A DNA stretch of 64,000 nucleotides from DASYLJ01 sp964432595 (GTDB lineage: Bacteria > Desulfobacterota > Binatia > DP-6): NCBI GenBank assembly GCA_964432595.1, contig CAYSOF010000003.1, positions 347,783-411,782 on the forward strand, given 5' to 3'. Both the position numbers and the translations under genes were made by a program. Under the pieces are notes generated by a model. The model worked only from the letters and a program-made list of their open reading frames with translations. It did not search any database and was not told the origin of the DNA. This document shows, in pieces, positions 50,784 through 58,658 of this stretch; within the stretch, counting starts at the first letter, position 1; each line of letters opens with the position of its first letter.

Positions 50784-50920
50784 GCACCCTCCGTCTCGGC
50801 CTATATTGCCTAGAGGGTCGCTAGCACACTTAGCCTGGCTGCTGTCAAGCTTCCCGATACATCAGCTTGACCGCGCCATATGGCCGCGCCGTGCGGCGCG
50901 CAACTCGCCGGAGGCAGACA

Positions 50921-50958
50921 CGACGGGCGGACGGAGCGCGCGCTCCGTCCGCCCGTCG
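50921..50958. terminator. 38-base perfect palindrome after the beta-helix protein gene
   Basis: CGACGGGCGGACGGAGCGC at 50921-50939 is exactly the reverse complement of GCGCTCCGTCCGCCCGTCG at 50940-50958, with no loop and no mismatch. It begins eight bases beyond the stop of the minus-strand gene ending at 50966. It can fold as a very stable GC hairpin and block transcription from that side. No T-run follows on either strand. Confidence 0.6.
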
Positions 50959-50965
50959 GCGCGCC

Positions 50966-53125
50966 CTACTTACAGAGGAGCGTCGCGCCGTTGCTGCGCA
51001 GCGAGCAGCTCGGCTTCGCCGGCGGCGCCGCCGGGAAGCGCGCCTCGATGCACTCGCCGCCGATCGCGGCCGGCGGGTCGAGGACGAGGATGCCGGTGAC
51101 CGGGACGTCGGGCCCCGTGACCGTGTACGTCCCGTTCTTGCCGCTCACCTTGAACTTCACGTAGCCGGGCACCTGCGGCTTGAGCTTCACGCCGACCTTG
51201 ACGATGCCCTGCGTGGCGGTGCCGGGGCCCTTCCAGGTCCACGACGTGCCGGCACCGTTGACCCGCCAGCCCGTCCGGGTTCCCGAATCGTACGCACCGG
51301 GCGCGATGGTCGCGTCGACGACGTTCGTGCCGGTGGCACCGACGACGAGCACGCGGACGCCCGTCGCCACGAGATCGAGCGACGGTGCCGGCGTGAGCGT
51401 CGCCTGGCCCTTCAGGCTGAGCTTGTCGTTGCCCGCCGGCGCGGTGATCTTCGACGCCGTCAGCTTGTGCTTGGTCGCGAGCGCGCCGTTCGTGCAGGGG
51501 TCGTCCGCGTCGCACAGCGTGTCGCTGTCGGTGTCGACGATGCCGCAGGTGGCGGAGCAGCACTGGTTCACGCCGTTGCCCGCGCCGTCGTCGCACGTCT
51601 CGCCGCAGGCGCCGTCGATGGTACCGTCACCACACGTGCTCCCCGGACCGCTGCAGACGCCGGCGGTGCACGCGTCGTTCGTGGTGCACGCGTCGGCGTC
51701 GTCGCACGTGGTGCCGTCCGGCGCGTCCGGCGCGTCGCACACGCCGGGCGCGGTGCAGGTCTGCGGGCCGTTGCACTGATCGAGGTCGCCGGGGACGAAG
51801 CACGGACCGGCGTCGGCGTCGTTGCCGGTGCCGAGCCACGGCACGTAGTCGACCGCGCCGACCGACGTGATCACGCCCCCCGTGCCGCCCGGATTGCCGG
51901 CCTCGGTCGGACCGCTCGCGTCGCCGAACCAGTTCGACTCGGCGTTCAGCGGACCGGCGGGCTGCCAGTTGATCGCCGCCGTGGCCGTCGGCGCGATCGC
52001 GTTCTCGTTGACGAGCGCCGTATCCGTGATGTGCCCGTTCTGCGCGGTGACCGAGATGCCGGTGTCGACACCGACGATGCCGTTGTTCGTGATCGTCGTG
52101 TTGGTCGTGTAGCCGAGCAGCCGGATGCCCTGGGAGCCGGGCTCGCCCGGACCCGTGATGGTGTTGCAGGAGATCACCGCGTTGGCGATCAGGCCGGCGT
52201 TCTGGTTCGCGAGCGAATTGGCCGTGTTCGTGAGCGCGATGCCGTTGCGGAACGCGCGCACGTTGGTGATCGTGTTGTTGCTGATCTCGACGTTGTCGTA
52301 CGTGCCGAGCGTGGTGCCGATCAGCGAGCCACGGAAGACGATGGCGGTGCTCGCCGTCGTCGCGTCGAACGGCCCCGCATCGTTGCCCATGTCGATCACG
52401 TTGTTGCTGACCTTCTGCAGCCCCGTGATCGCGTCGTTCGAGTGGCTCATGTTGATGTACGCCGAGATCGTGCCCAGCCGGATGCCGCGCGAGAACGTGT
52501 TGAAGCTCACGTCGGTCGGACCCTTGTGGCGCTCGATCAGGATCGTGTTCGAGCCGTGGTTCATCAGCTGGTTGTACTGGAAGACCAACGAGTCGTTCGC
52601 GTTCGGACCCGCCGCGTAGAGGCCGTAGTCGCTGCCGTCGGCGGGGTTGTTCGTGCCGATCAGGACGTTGTTCCGCACCGTGTAGGTGACACCGGGCGCG
52701 TTCGCGCCGACGCGGACGTTGAAGCGCACGCTGCTCGGGCCCGCCTTGGCGTTCTGCACGGTGAAGCCTTCGAACAGGACGTTGCCGGTCGTCGCGAAGA
52801 TGCGAACCGTGCCCGCGATGGCCAGGCCCGTGCCGCCCGTGCCGTCGATGATCGTCGACGCGGCACCGGCGACGCTCTGGACGGTGAGCGCCTTGTTGAT
52901 GTTGATCTGCGCCTCGGCGTACGTCCCCGGGCAGACCAGGATCGTGTCCAGGTCCGCGGCCGCGGTGACCGCCGCCTGGATCGTGGTGAAGGCGGGATCG
53001 GCACCGGTGCACGCGATACCGACCGCGTCGTAGGTGCCGTCGACGTCGACGACGTGGGTGGCGGCGCTCGCCAAGGCGGGAAGAAGGCTCGCCAGCACGG
53101 CGAGGCGCAGGAATCGACCGACCAT
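50966..53125 (-). CDS. Secreted right-handed beta-helix protein with Cys-rich repeats
   Basis: A 719-residue exported protein. The signal peptide is MVGRFLRLAVLASLLPALASA. From about residue 30 to 390 it is built of parallel beta-helix rungs rich in N, T, V and I (for example ISNNTITNVRAFRNGIALTN and NTTITNNGIVGVDTGISVTA), typical of pectate-lyase-like folds and NosD/CASH proteins. A Cys-rich stretch follows (CDDADACTTNDACTAGVC, then CGDGTIDGACGETCDDG), like DUF4215-type repeats. The C-terminal 150 residues form a beta-sandwich ending GGECIEARFPAAPPAKPSC. A strong GGAGGA ribosome-binding site precedes the ATG at 53125. It probably binds or processes polysaccharide outside the cell; no catalytic residues identified. 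Confidence 0.85.
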   Translation of the reverse strand: MVGRFLRLAVLASLLPALASAATHVVDVDGTYDAVGIACTGADPAFTTIQAAVTAAADLDTILVCPGTYAEAQININKALTVQSVAGAASTIIDGTGGTGLAIAGTVRIFATTGNVLFEGFTVQNAKAGPSSVRFNVRVGANAPGVTYTVRNNVLIGTNNPADGSDYGLYAAGPNANDSLVFQYNQLMNHGSNTILIERHKGPTDVSFNTFSRGIRLGTISAYINMSHSNDAITGLQKVSNNVIDMGNDAGPFDATTASTAIVFRGSLIGTTLGTYDNVEISNNTITNVRAFRNGIALTNTANSLANQNAGLIANAVISCNTITGPGEPGSQGIRLLGYTTNTTITNNGIVGVDTGISVTAQNGHITDTALVNENAIAPTATAAINWQPAGPLNAESNWFGDASGPTEAGNPGGTGGVITSVGAVDYVPWLGTGNDADAGPCFVPGDLDQCNGPQTCTAPGVCDAPDAPDGTTCDDADACTTNDACTAGVCSGPGSTCGDGTIDGACGETCDDGAGNGVNQCCSATCGIVDTDSDTLCDADDPCTNGALATKHKLTASKITAPAGNDKLSLKGQATLTPAPSLDLVATGVRVLVVGATGTNVVDATIAPGAYDSGTRTGWRVNGAGTSWTWKGPGTATQGIVKVGVKLKPQVPGYVKFKVSGKNGTYTVTGPDVPVTGILVLDPPAAIGGECIEARFPAAPPAKPSCSLRSNGATLLCK

Positions 53126-53246
53126 TTCGTGTCCTCCGTTCTGTAGGGACCCCACGGCCGATCTACGTCCGACCGAGGTCCCGGAGTGGGCCCGACAGCG
53201 CACACGGCCGGGCCGAAAGACGACGGGGTACCATGCACGTCATCAT

Positions 53247-53269
53247 CTGGCCAAGGATTTTTTTTGGCC
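53247..53269. repeat. Short inverted repeat with T-rich loop in intergenic DNA
   Basis: TGGCCAA at 53247-53253 pairs with TTGGCCA at 53263-53269 around a nine-base T-rich centre. It sits in the 190-base gap between the beta-helix gene and the kinase-like gene. It could be a regulatory site of the beta-helix gene or part of a terminator for the kinase-like gene. The rest of the gap shows nothing recognisable. Confidence 0.3.
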
Positions 53270-53318
53270 AAATACCCGCGCGCGCTGGAAACGGGGGAGG
53301 AAGGGCGCCGGCGACGGG

Positions 53319-53987
53319 TCAGCCGACGGGAACGCCGAGGAGCCCGCAGACGATCCACGCCGCGAAGCCCACGAAGAGCGGGATCGTCAGGTTGTCGTCG
53401 ATGCGGATCGGCAGCATCTCCCACGCGGTCGCCGCGAGGCCGATCGCCAGACCCGCGCCGACCATCTGGCCGTCCGACGCGGTGGTGAAGACGCGCAGCA
53501 CGCCCACGGTGACGAAGAACGTCACCGCCAGGAAGCCGAGCGAGCCTTCGACGCTCTTCTCCGCGACGATGTGCCGCTTGCCCCAGGTGATGCCCACCAT
53601 CGCCGACACCGGATCGGCGATGGCGAGCGTATAGATCGCGATCAGCGCGATCTCCTGCGGGAAGGTCAGGATCGTCAGGAGGATGGCAATGGCATACGGG
53701 ATCATCGCCGATTCCTTGAACTGCTCCTCGGCCCGGAAGAAGGCGGTGTTCACCCACGGGATGCGCTGCAGCAGATCCGGGTAATGGATGCGGACACGGT
53801 CGAGGATGTAGACGACGCACGCGATCGTGCCGAAGACGTGCACGATCTGGCGGTGCGTGAAGAGCAGCGCGTAGGACGTCGCGATCACGACGCCGTTGGC
53901 CATGTGGATCAGCCGGCGTCCGATCTGCAGGTCCTTCCGTGAGGCCGACGGGCCCGGAACCGGCAGCGTTTCGACGTCGTCGCTCAT
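53319..53987 (-). CDS. Dolichol/phytol kinase-like membrane protein (SEC59/VTE5 family)
   Basis: A 222-residue integral membrane protein with about six or seven helices. The family signature is IADPVSAMVGITWGKRHIVA followed by EKSVEGSLGFLAVTF, the CTP-binding D-P-x-S-x-x-G and K-S-x-E-G motifs of CTP-dependent polyprenol/phytol kinases. ENGVVIATSYALLFTH-like and TIACVVYILDRVRIHYPDLL precede it. It would phosphorylate an isoprenoid alcohol with CTP. The ATG at 53987 gives a short cytoplasmic start. The gene is divergent from the secreted EEP-family gene at 54066 and has no isoprenoid neighbours. Confidence 0.85.
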   Translation of the reverse strand: MSDDVETLPVPGPSASRKDLQIGRRLIHMANGVVIATSYALLFTHRQIVHVFGTIACVVYILDRVRIHYPDLLQRIPWVNTAFFRAEEQFKESAMIPYAIAILLTILTFPQEIALIAIYTLAIADPVSAMVGITWGKRHIVAEKSVEGSLGFLAVTFFVTVGVLRVFTTASDGQMVGAGLAIGLAATAWEMLPIRIDDNLTIPLFVGFAAWIVCGLLGVPVG

Positions 53988-54065
53988 CGTGCCCTCGCAG
54001 CCCGCAAGTCGGGGCAAAAGCTCGTTGACGCGGATTCGCGCCGCATGTCACGGTCCTTCCCCAGA

Positions 54066-55514
54066 ATGCTCACCATGCCGTCACCCCTGCGCATCGCGCT
54101 CGCCCTCTCGGCCGTCGTCGCCCTGGTCGCCTCCGCGCCGGCCGCCGACCAGCCACTCCTCGGCAAGTCGCTGAAGATCGTCGATCCCAAGCCCACCGAT
54201 GCCACGAAGCGCAAGGTGACGGCCAACGCCAGCGACGCGGGCGGGGGTCACACCCTCTCCGGCGATCCGGTGGGGCCCGCGGATTCGAGCGGCGCGATCC
54301 TCGTGCTCGACGTCGCGGGCGCCACGCCCTCGTCGCAGACCTTCACGCTGCCGCAGGGCACCGCGGCGAACGGCAAGCCGTTCTGGGTCGCCAAGAGCCC
54401 GGGCGGATGGAGCTACAACGACCCCAAGGGCGAGCAGGGACCGGTGAAGTCGCTGCGGCTCGCGATCGCGAACAACGGCAAGGTGACGCTGAAGGCGGCG
54501 ATCAGCGGCAAGGGCGGCGCGGTCGACGTCGTCCCGCCCAATCCGGGAACGCAGGCGTCGCTGACGCTGGGCTTCGCCGGCGGCGACGATCGCTACTGCG
54601 TGCAGTTCGGCACCGACGGCGTCATCGGCAAGAACGACGCGAAGGGCTTCGGCATCGGCAAGGTCACCCTCGAGGGCTGCCCCCCGAGCGTGTCCGGCGA
54701 CTTCCTGGCGCTCAGCTACAACGTGGCCGGCCTGCCCGAGGGCCTCTCCGGCTCGAACCCGTCGGTCAACATGCCGCTCATCGCGCCGCTCCTGAACGGC
54801 TACGATCTGGTGCTGGTGCAGGAGAGCTGGAAGACGCCCGACCCGAACCCGCTGGCGCCGACGCGGGTCTATCACGAGATCCTCGAGGCCGGGTCGCTCC
54901 ACCCGTTCCGCTCGGTGTCGGCGCCCCTGCCGCTCGGCACCGATCCGTTCCGCCCGAGCGCGTTCGTCAGCGACGGCCTGAACCAGTTCTCGGACTTCCC
55001 GTTCGGGGCGCTCGTGCGCCAGCCGTGGAGCACCTGCGTGCCGAGCGCGGCCGACTGCCTGGCGCTCAAGGGCTTCAGCATGTCGCGCGTGACGATCGCG
55101 CCCGGCGTGGTGGTCGATGTCTACAACCTCCACATGGAGGCGGGCGGCGATCCCGAGGACGACACGGCCCGCGACGGCGACGTCACGCAGCTCTCGAACT
55201 TCATCCAGGCGAACTCGGCCGGCCGCCCACTCATCGTCGGCGGCGACTTCAACCTGCACACCAACGTCGAGCCCGACAGCACGCAGTTCCAGCGGCTGCT
55301 CTCGGAGACCGGCCTGGTCGACGTCTGCGCCGCGCTGTCCTGCCCGTCGCCGGGCCGCATCGACAAGTTCCTCTTCCGCAGCAGCGACCGCGTCACGCTC
55401 ACGCCGCAGAGCTGGCAGTTCGAGACCGAGGTGTTCGAGCGCGAGGACGGCGAGTCGTTGAGCGATCACGACGCGCTCGCGGTCCGCTTCGGCTGGGAAG
55501 TTCTTGCCGAGTAG
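54066..55514 (+). CDS. Secreted endonuclease/exonuclease/phosphatase (EEP) fold enzyme
   Basis: A 482-residue exported hydrolase. The signal peptide is PSPLRIALALSAVVALVASA. Residues about 25-200 are a beta-sandwich (LLGKSLKIVDPKP to DRYCVQFG) of a type also seen in other secreted proteins here. From about 210 the EEP domain begins, LALSYNVAGLPEGL, with LVLVQESW (catalytic Glu), YNLHMEAGG, LIVGGDFNLHTN and the final LSDHDALAVRF (general-base His). This motif set fits sphingomyelinases, phosphatases and nucleases equally. An ATG at 54045 and another at 54075 are alternative starts. Substrate unknown. Confidence 0.86.
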   Translation: MLTMPSPLRIALALSAVVALVASAPAADQPLLGKSLKIVDPKPTDATKRKVTANASDAGGGHTLSGDPVGPADSSGAILVLDVAGATPSSQTFTLPQGTAANGKPFWVAKSPGGWSYNDPKGEQGPVKSLRLAIANNGKVTLKAAISGKGGAVDVVPPNPGTQASLTLGFAGGDDRYCVQFGTDGVIGKNDAKGFGIGKVTLEGCPPSVSGDFLALSYNVAGLPEGLSGSNPSVNMPLIAPLLNGYDLVLVQESWKTPDPNPLAPTRVYHEILEAGSLHPFRSVSAPLPLGTDPFRPSAFVSDGLNQFSDFPFGALVRQPWSTCVPSAADCLALKGFSMSRVTIAPGVVVDVYNLHMEAGGDPEDDTARDGDVTQLSNFIQANSAGRPLIVGGDFNLHTNVEPDSTQFQRLLSETGLVDVCAALSCPSPGRIDKFLFRSSDRVTLTPQSWQFETEVFEREDGESLSDHDALAVRFGWEVLAE

Positions 55515-55623
55515 GCCAATCGGCCGACATCGCAGTCGACGACGCTGACACCGCCGGACGTCACCGGCCTCGTCGACACGTGGCGCGCCCCGTGGAACGC
55601 TTCTCGCAGGCGCGGATCCGCCG

Positions 55624-55800
55624 ATGCGGTCCGCGCTGCGACGAATGACGCTCGGCCTCGGGCTCTTCGCGCTCGCGAGTCCGGTCCTGCTGCTGACGGA
55701 CCCGATCCGACAGCGTGACGTGGCCGACCGGCTGTCGTGGTCACGGCGATGGCAGGAGCAGGCGATCGTCGTACCGCATCCCATACCGCCACATCACTGA
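55624..55800 (+). CDS. Possible 58-residue single-TM protein upstream of the efflux operon
   Basis: A short open frame starting ATG at 55624 with a signal-anchor-like segment (MTLGLGLFALASPVLLLT) and a charged tail (RQRDVADRLSWSRRWQEQAI). Codons keep the high GC third-position pattern of the region. It occupies the middle of the 337 bases between the EEP gene and the outer-membrane factor gene. No ribosome-binding site is obvious and no family is recognised, so it may be chance. Confidence 0.35.
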   Translation: MRSALRRMTLGLGLFALASPVLLLTDPIRQRDVADRLSWSRRWQEQAIVVPHPIPPHH

Positions 55801-55851
55801 TCTAGCGGTATTGCGCGCACTGCCGTCCTGGGGAATCCGTGGTCGGACGGT

Positions 55852-57480
55852 ATGGTGTCAGCTGGGGCAGCCCCGTATGACCGGCGTCTCGGTTCCATCG
55901 TGCCGCCCGTCCTGGTCCGCATCGCATCGCGATGGCCGGTCCTGCCGTTGGTCGTCGCGCTCTGCGGCGGCTGCATGGTGGGTCCCGACTATCGGCCTCC
56001 CGTCGCCCCGACGCAGACGGCGTGGATCGCCGGCGGGAATCCTGCCGTGCATACGGACACCTCGCCGGCGGTGCACTGGTGGGACGCGTTCGACGATCCG
56101 GTCGTGGGCTATCTCGTCGAGCGTGCCTACGCGCAGAATCTGACGCTCGAGGCGACCGGGCTCCGCGTCCTGCAGGCCCAGGCGCAGCGCGGAATCGCCG
56201 TCGGCGGGCTCTACCCGCAGTCGCAGGCGCTGCGCGGCTCGTACGCGCACAACGTCACCAGTCAGAACATCCGCTTCCCGATCGAGCCGCGCAGCTTCGA
56301 GACGTTTCAGTCCGGCTTCGACGTCGCGTGGGAGGTCGACCTCTGGGGCCGCTTCCGTCGCGGCATCGAGGCCGCGGACGCCGACCTGCTCGCGTCGCTC
56401 GCGGACTACGACGACGTCCTGACGAGCCTCGTGGCGCAGGTCGTCGCGACGTACGTCCGGATCCGCGTCTCGGAGAGCCGCCTCGAGCTTGCCGAGTCGA
56501 ACGTTCGCGTGCAGCGGGACAGCCTGCGCATCGCCCAGGTGCGGTACGAGGCCGGCGGCACCACGCAGCTCGACGTTCAGCAGGCGCTCTCGCAGCTCAC
56601 CGACACGGAGGCGCTGATTCCGGAGCGGCAGATCGAGATCGCCCAGGGACGGAACGCGCTCGCCGTGCTGCTGGGCGTCCCGCCGGCGGAGCTCGGCGAC
56701 GCGCTCGGTCCGACGCGGGGCATTCCGCAAGCGCCGCCGACCGTCGCCGTCGGCATCCCGGCCGACCTCATCCGCCGGCGTCCCGACGTCCGCGCCGCCG
56801 AGCGGCGGCTCGCCGCGCAGAGCGCGCGCATCGGGATCGCCAAAGCCGACCTGTTCCCGCGCGTGCAGCTCGTCGGCTCGGTCGGCCTCAGCGCCACCGA
56901 CGCCGCCAAGTTCTTCCAGGGGCGCGCGTTCGAAGCGGTCGCCGGCCCGCAGTTCGACTGGCCGATCCTGAATTACGGGCGGCTGATCAACCAGGTGCGG
57001 GTGCAGGACGCGGCGTTCCAGGCGCAGGCCGCCGATTTCACGAACACCGTGCTCGTCGCCCAGCAGGAGGTCGAGAACGCGCTGGTCGGCTACACGCGCG
57101 GCGCGGAGCAGGTCGGCCACCTCGCGCGCTCGGTCGAGGCCGCGAACAGCGCCGTCGACCTGGCGACGATCCAGTATCGCGAAGGCGCGACCGATTTCAC
57201 GACCGTCCTCACGGCGCAGCAGGCGAAGCTCGAGGAGGACGACTCGCTCGCGGTGGCTCGCGGCAGCGTCACGCAGAGCGTGATCGACCTGTACCGCGCG
57301 CTCGGCGGCGGCTGGGAGCTGCGCGCGGGCCAGGACGTCGTGCGCGAGGGCGTGAAGCCGGCCATGGCCGAGCGCGTCTGGTGGGGTGACATGCTCGACG
57401 CCGGCGAACGCGCCACCGACGCGAACCCCGACGAGGACCAATCTCCAGAGGCCGTCCGCTCGTGGTGGCCGCAATGGTAG
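55852..57480 (+). CDS. RND efflux outer-membrane lipoprotein (NodT/OprM family)
   Basis: A 542-residue TolC-like outer-membrane factor. The lipobox is VVALCGGC, followed by MVGPDYRPPVAPTQTAWIAG. The two outer-membrane-factor repeats are visible: QNLTLEATGLRVLQAQAQRG at the start and a C-terminal half with YREGATDFTTVLTAQQAKLE. FDVAWEVDLWGRFRRGIEAA is the conserved W-E-x-D-L-W-G block and PADLIRRRPDVRAAERRLAA the R-R-P-D-V-R-x-A-E block. It forms the exit duct for the pump encoded next; the adaptor ATG is 8 bases after its stop. A GTG at 55900 is an alternative start. The C-terminus carries about 60 extra acidic residues. Confidence 0.92.
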   Translation: MVSAGAAPYDRRLGSIVPPVLVRIASRWPVLPLVVALCGGCMVGPDYRPPVAPTQTAWIAGGNPAVHTDTSPAVHWWDAFDDPVVGYLVERAYAQNLTLEATGLRVLQAQAQRGIAVGGLYPQSQALRGSYAHNVTSQNIRFPIEPRSFETFQSGFDVAWEVDLWGRFRRGIEAADADLLASLADYDDVLTSLVAQVVATYVRIRVSESRLELAESNVRVQRDSLRIAQVRYEAGGTTQLDVQQALSQLTDTEALIPERQIEIAQGRNALAVLLGVPPAELGDALGPTRGIPQAPPTVAVGIPADLIRRRPDVRAAERRLAAQSARIGIAKADLFPRVQLVGSVGLSATDAAKFFQGRAFEAVAGPQFDWPILNYGRLINQVRVQDAAFQAQAADFTNTVLVAQQEVENALVGYTRGAEQVGHLARSVEAANSAVDLATIQYREGATDFTTVLTAQQAKLEEDDSLAVARGSVTQSVIDLYRALGGGWELRAGQDVVREGVKPAMAERVWWGDMLDAGERATDANPDEDQSPEAVRSWWPQW

Positions 57481-57487
57481 GAGCGCG

Positions 57488-58654
57488 ATGACGACGACCA
57501 TCCGATTCTTCCTGCTGGCCGTCGCCGTGGCCGTCGCGATTCTTCCGGGGTGCGGCAAGAACGTCTACGAGCCGCCGCCGCCGGCCGAGGTGACGGTCGC
57601 CCAGCCGATCGAGCAGGAGGTGACCACCTACTCGGAGTTCACCGGCCACACGGCGGCGATCGAGGCGGTCGACGTCCGTGCCCGCGTGCAGGGCTTTCTG
57701 CAGAGCTTCCACTTCACGCCCGGCGCCGACGTGAAGCAGGGCGACCTCCTCTTCATCATCGAGCCCGAGCTGTACGAGGCGCAGGCGCAGCAGGCCGCCG
57801 CCGATCTCACCGCCGCGCAGGCGCGCTCCGTCGCCGCCGAGGAGCAGCTCCGCATCACGCGCTCGATCTTCGAGAAGCAGGCCGGCAGCAAGACCGACCT
57901 CGTGCAGAAGCAGCAGGCACGCGACGAGGCCGTCGCCGCGGTGGAGCAGGCGAAGGCGCGGCTCGCCGCCGCGAAGCTCAACCTGTCGTACACCCACATC
58001 TACGCGCCGATCCCCGGACGCATCGACCGCAACCTCGTCGACCCCGGCAACCTGGTCGGCGCCGGCGAGGCGACGCTGCTCGCGAACATCGTGCGCAACG
58101 TCCCGATCTACGCCTACTTCGACGCCAGCGAGCGCGAGCTCCTCCGCTACCTCGACATGCAGCGACGCGGCGAGACCGCGGCGCCGGCCGGCGAACGCAA
58201 CAAGGCGTACCTGGGCCTCGCCACGGAGGACGGCTTTCCGCACGTCGGCGAGGTCGACTACCGCGACAACCGCGTCGACCCGACGACCGGGACGATCGAG
58301 CTCCGCGCGGTCTTTCCGAACGAGGATCGCCTGCTCATCCCCGGCCTGTTCGCGCGCGTGCGCCTGCCGCTCAGCCGGGAGAAGGCCCTGCTCGTGCCCG
58401 ACGTCGCCGTCGGCACGGATCAGGGCGGACGCTATCTCCTCGTCGTCGACGAGAAGAACGTCGTGCAGTACCGGCAGGTGAAGCTGGGCTCGCTCGTCGG
58501 CGAGATGCGCGTCGTCAACGAGGGCGTGCAGCCGGGCGACTGGGTCATCGTCAACGGCCTGCAGCACGCGCGTCCGGGCAGCACCGTGAAGCCGGTCCGC
58601 GACGCCTCGCCGCCCGCCGCGCCGACCGTCGACGCCACCAGCCCGACGCCCTGA
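57488..58654 (+). CDS. RND efflux periplasmic adaptor subunit (AcrA/MexA-like)
   Basis: A 388-residue periplasmic membrane-fusion lipoprotein (lipobox AILPGC). The barrel-sandwich halves are RVQGFLQSFHFTPGADVKQG and YTHIYAPIPGRIDRNLVDPG, separated by a helical hairpin (LTAAQARSVAAEEQLRITRS and ARDEAVAAVEQAKARLAAAK). The beta-barrel and membrane-proximal domains follow. A GGAGCGCG site precedes the ATG at 57488. It lies between the outer-membrane factor and the pump, with 4 bases to the pump ATG, so the three are one operon. Substrates cannot be predicted. Confidence 0.93.
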   Translation: MTTTIRFFLLAVAVAVAILPGCGKNVYEPPPPAEVTVAQPIEQEVTTYSEFTGHTAAIEAVDVRARVQGFLQSFHFTPGADVKQGDLLFIIEPELYEAQAQQAAADLTAAQARSVAAEEQLRITRSIFEKQAGSKTDLVQKQQARDEAVAAVEQAKARLAAAKLNLSYTHIYAPIPGRIDRNLVDPGNLVGAGEATLLANIVRNVPIYAYFDASERELLRYLDMQRRGETAAPAGERNKAYLGLATEDGFPHVGEVDYRDNRVDPTTGTIELRAVFPNEDRLLIPGLFARVRLPLSREKALLVPDVAVGTDQGGRYLLVVDEKNVVQYRQVKLGSLVGEMRVVNEGVQPGDWVIVNGLQHARPGSTVKPVRDASPPAAPTVDATSPTP

Positions 58655-58658
58655 CGCG

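Noticed and set aside
50867..53146. A 759-codon plus-strand frame opposite the beta-helix protein
   Set aside because: Repetitive Arg/Val/Asp composition. The opposite strand has a signal peptide, a strong ribosome-binding site and beta-helix repeats.
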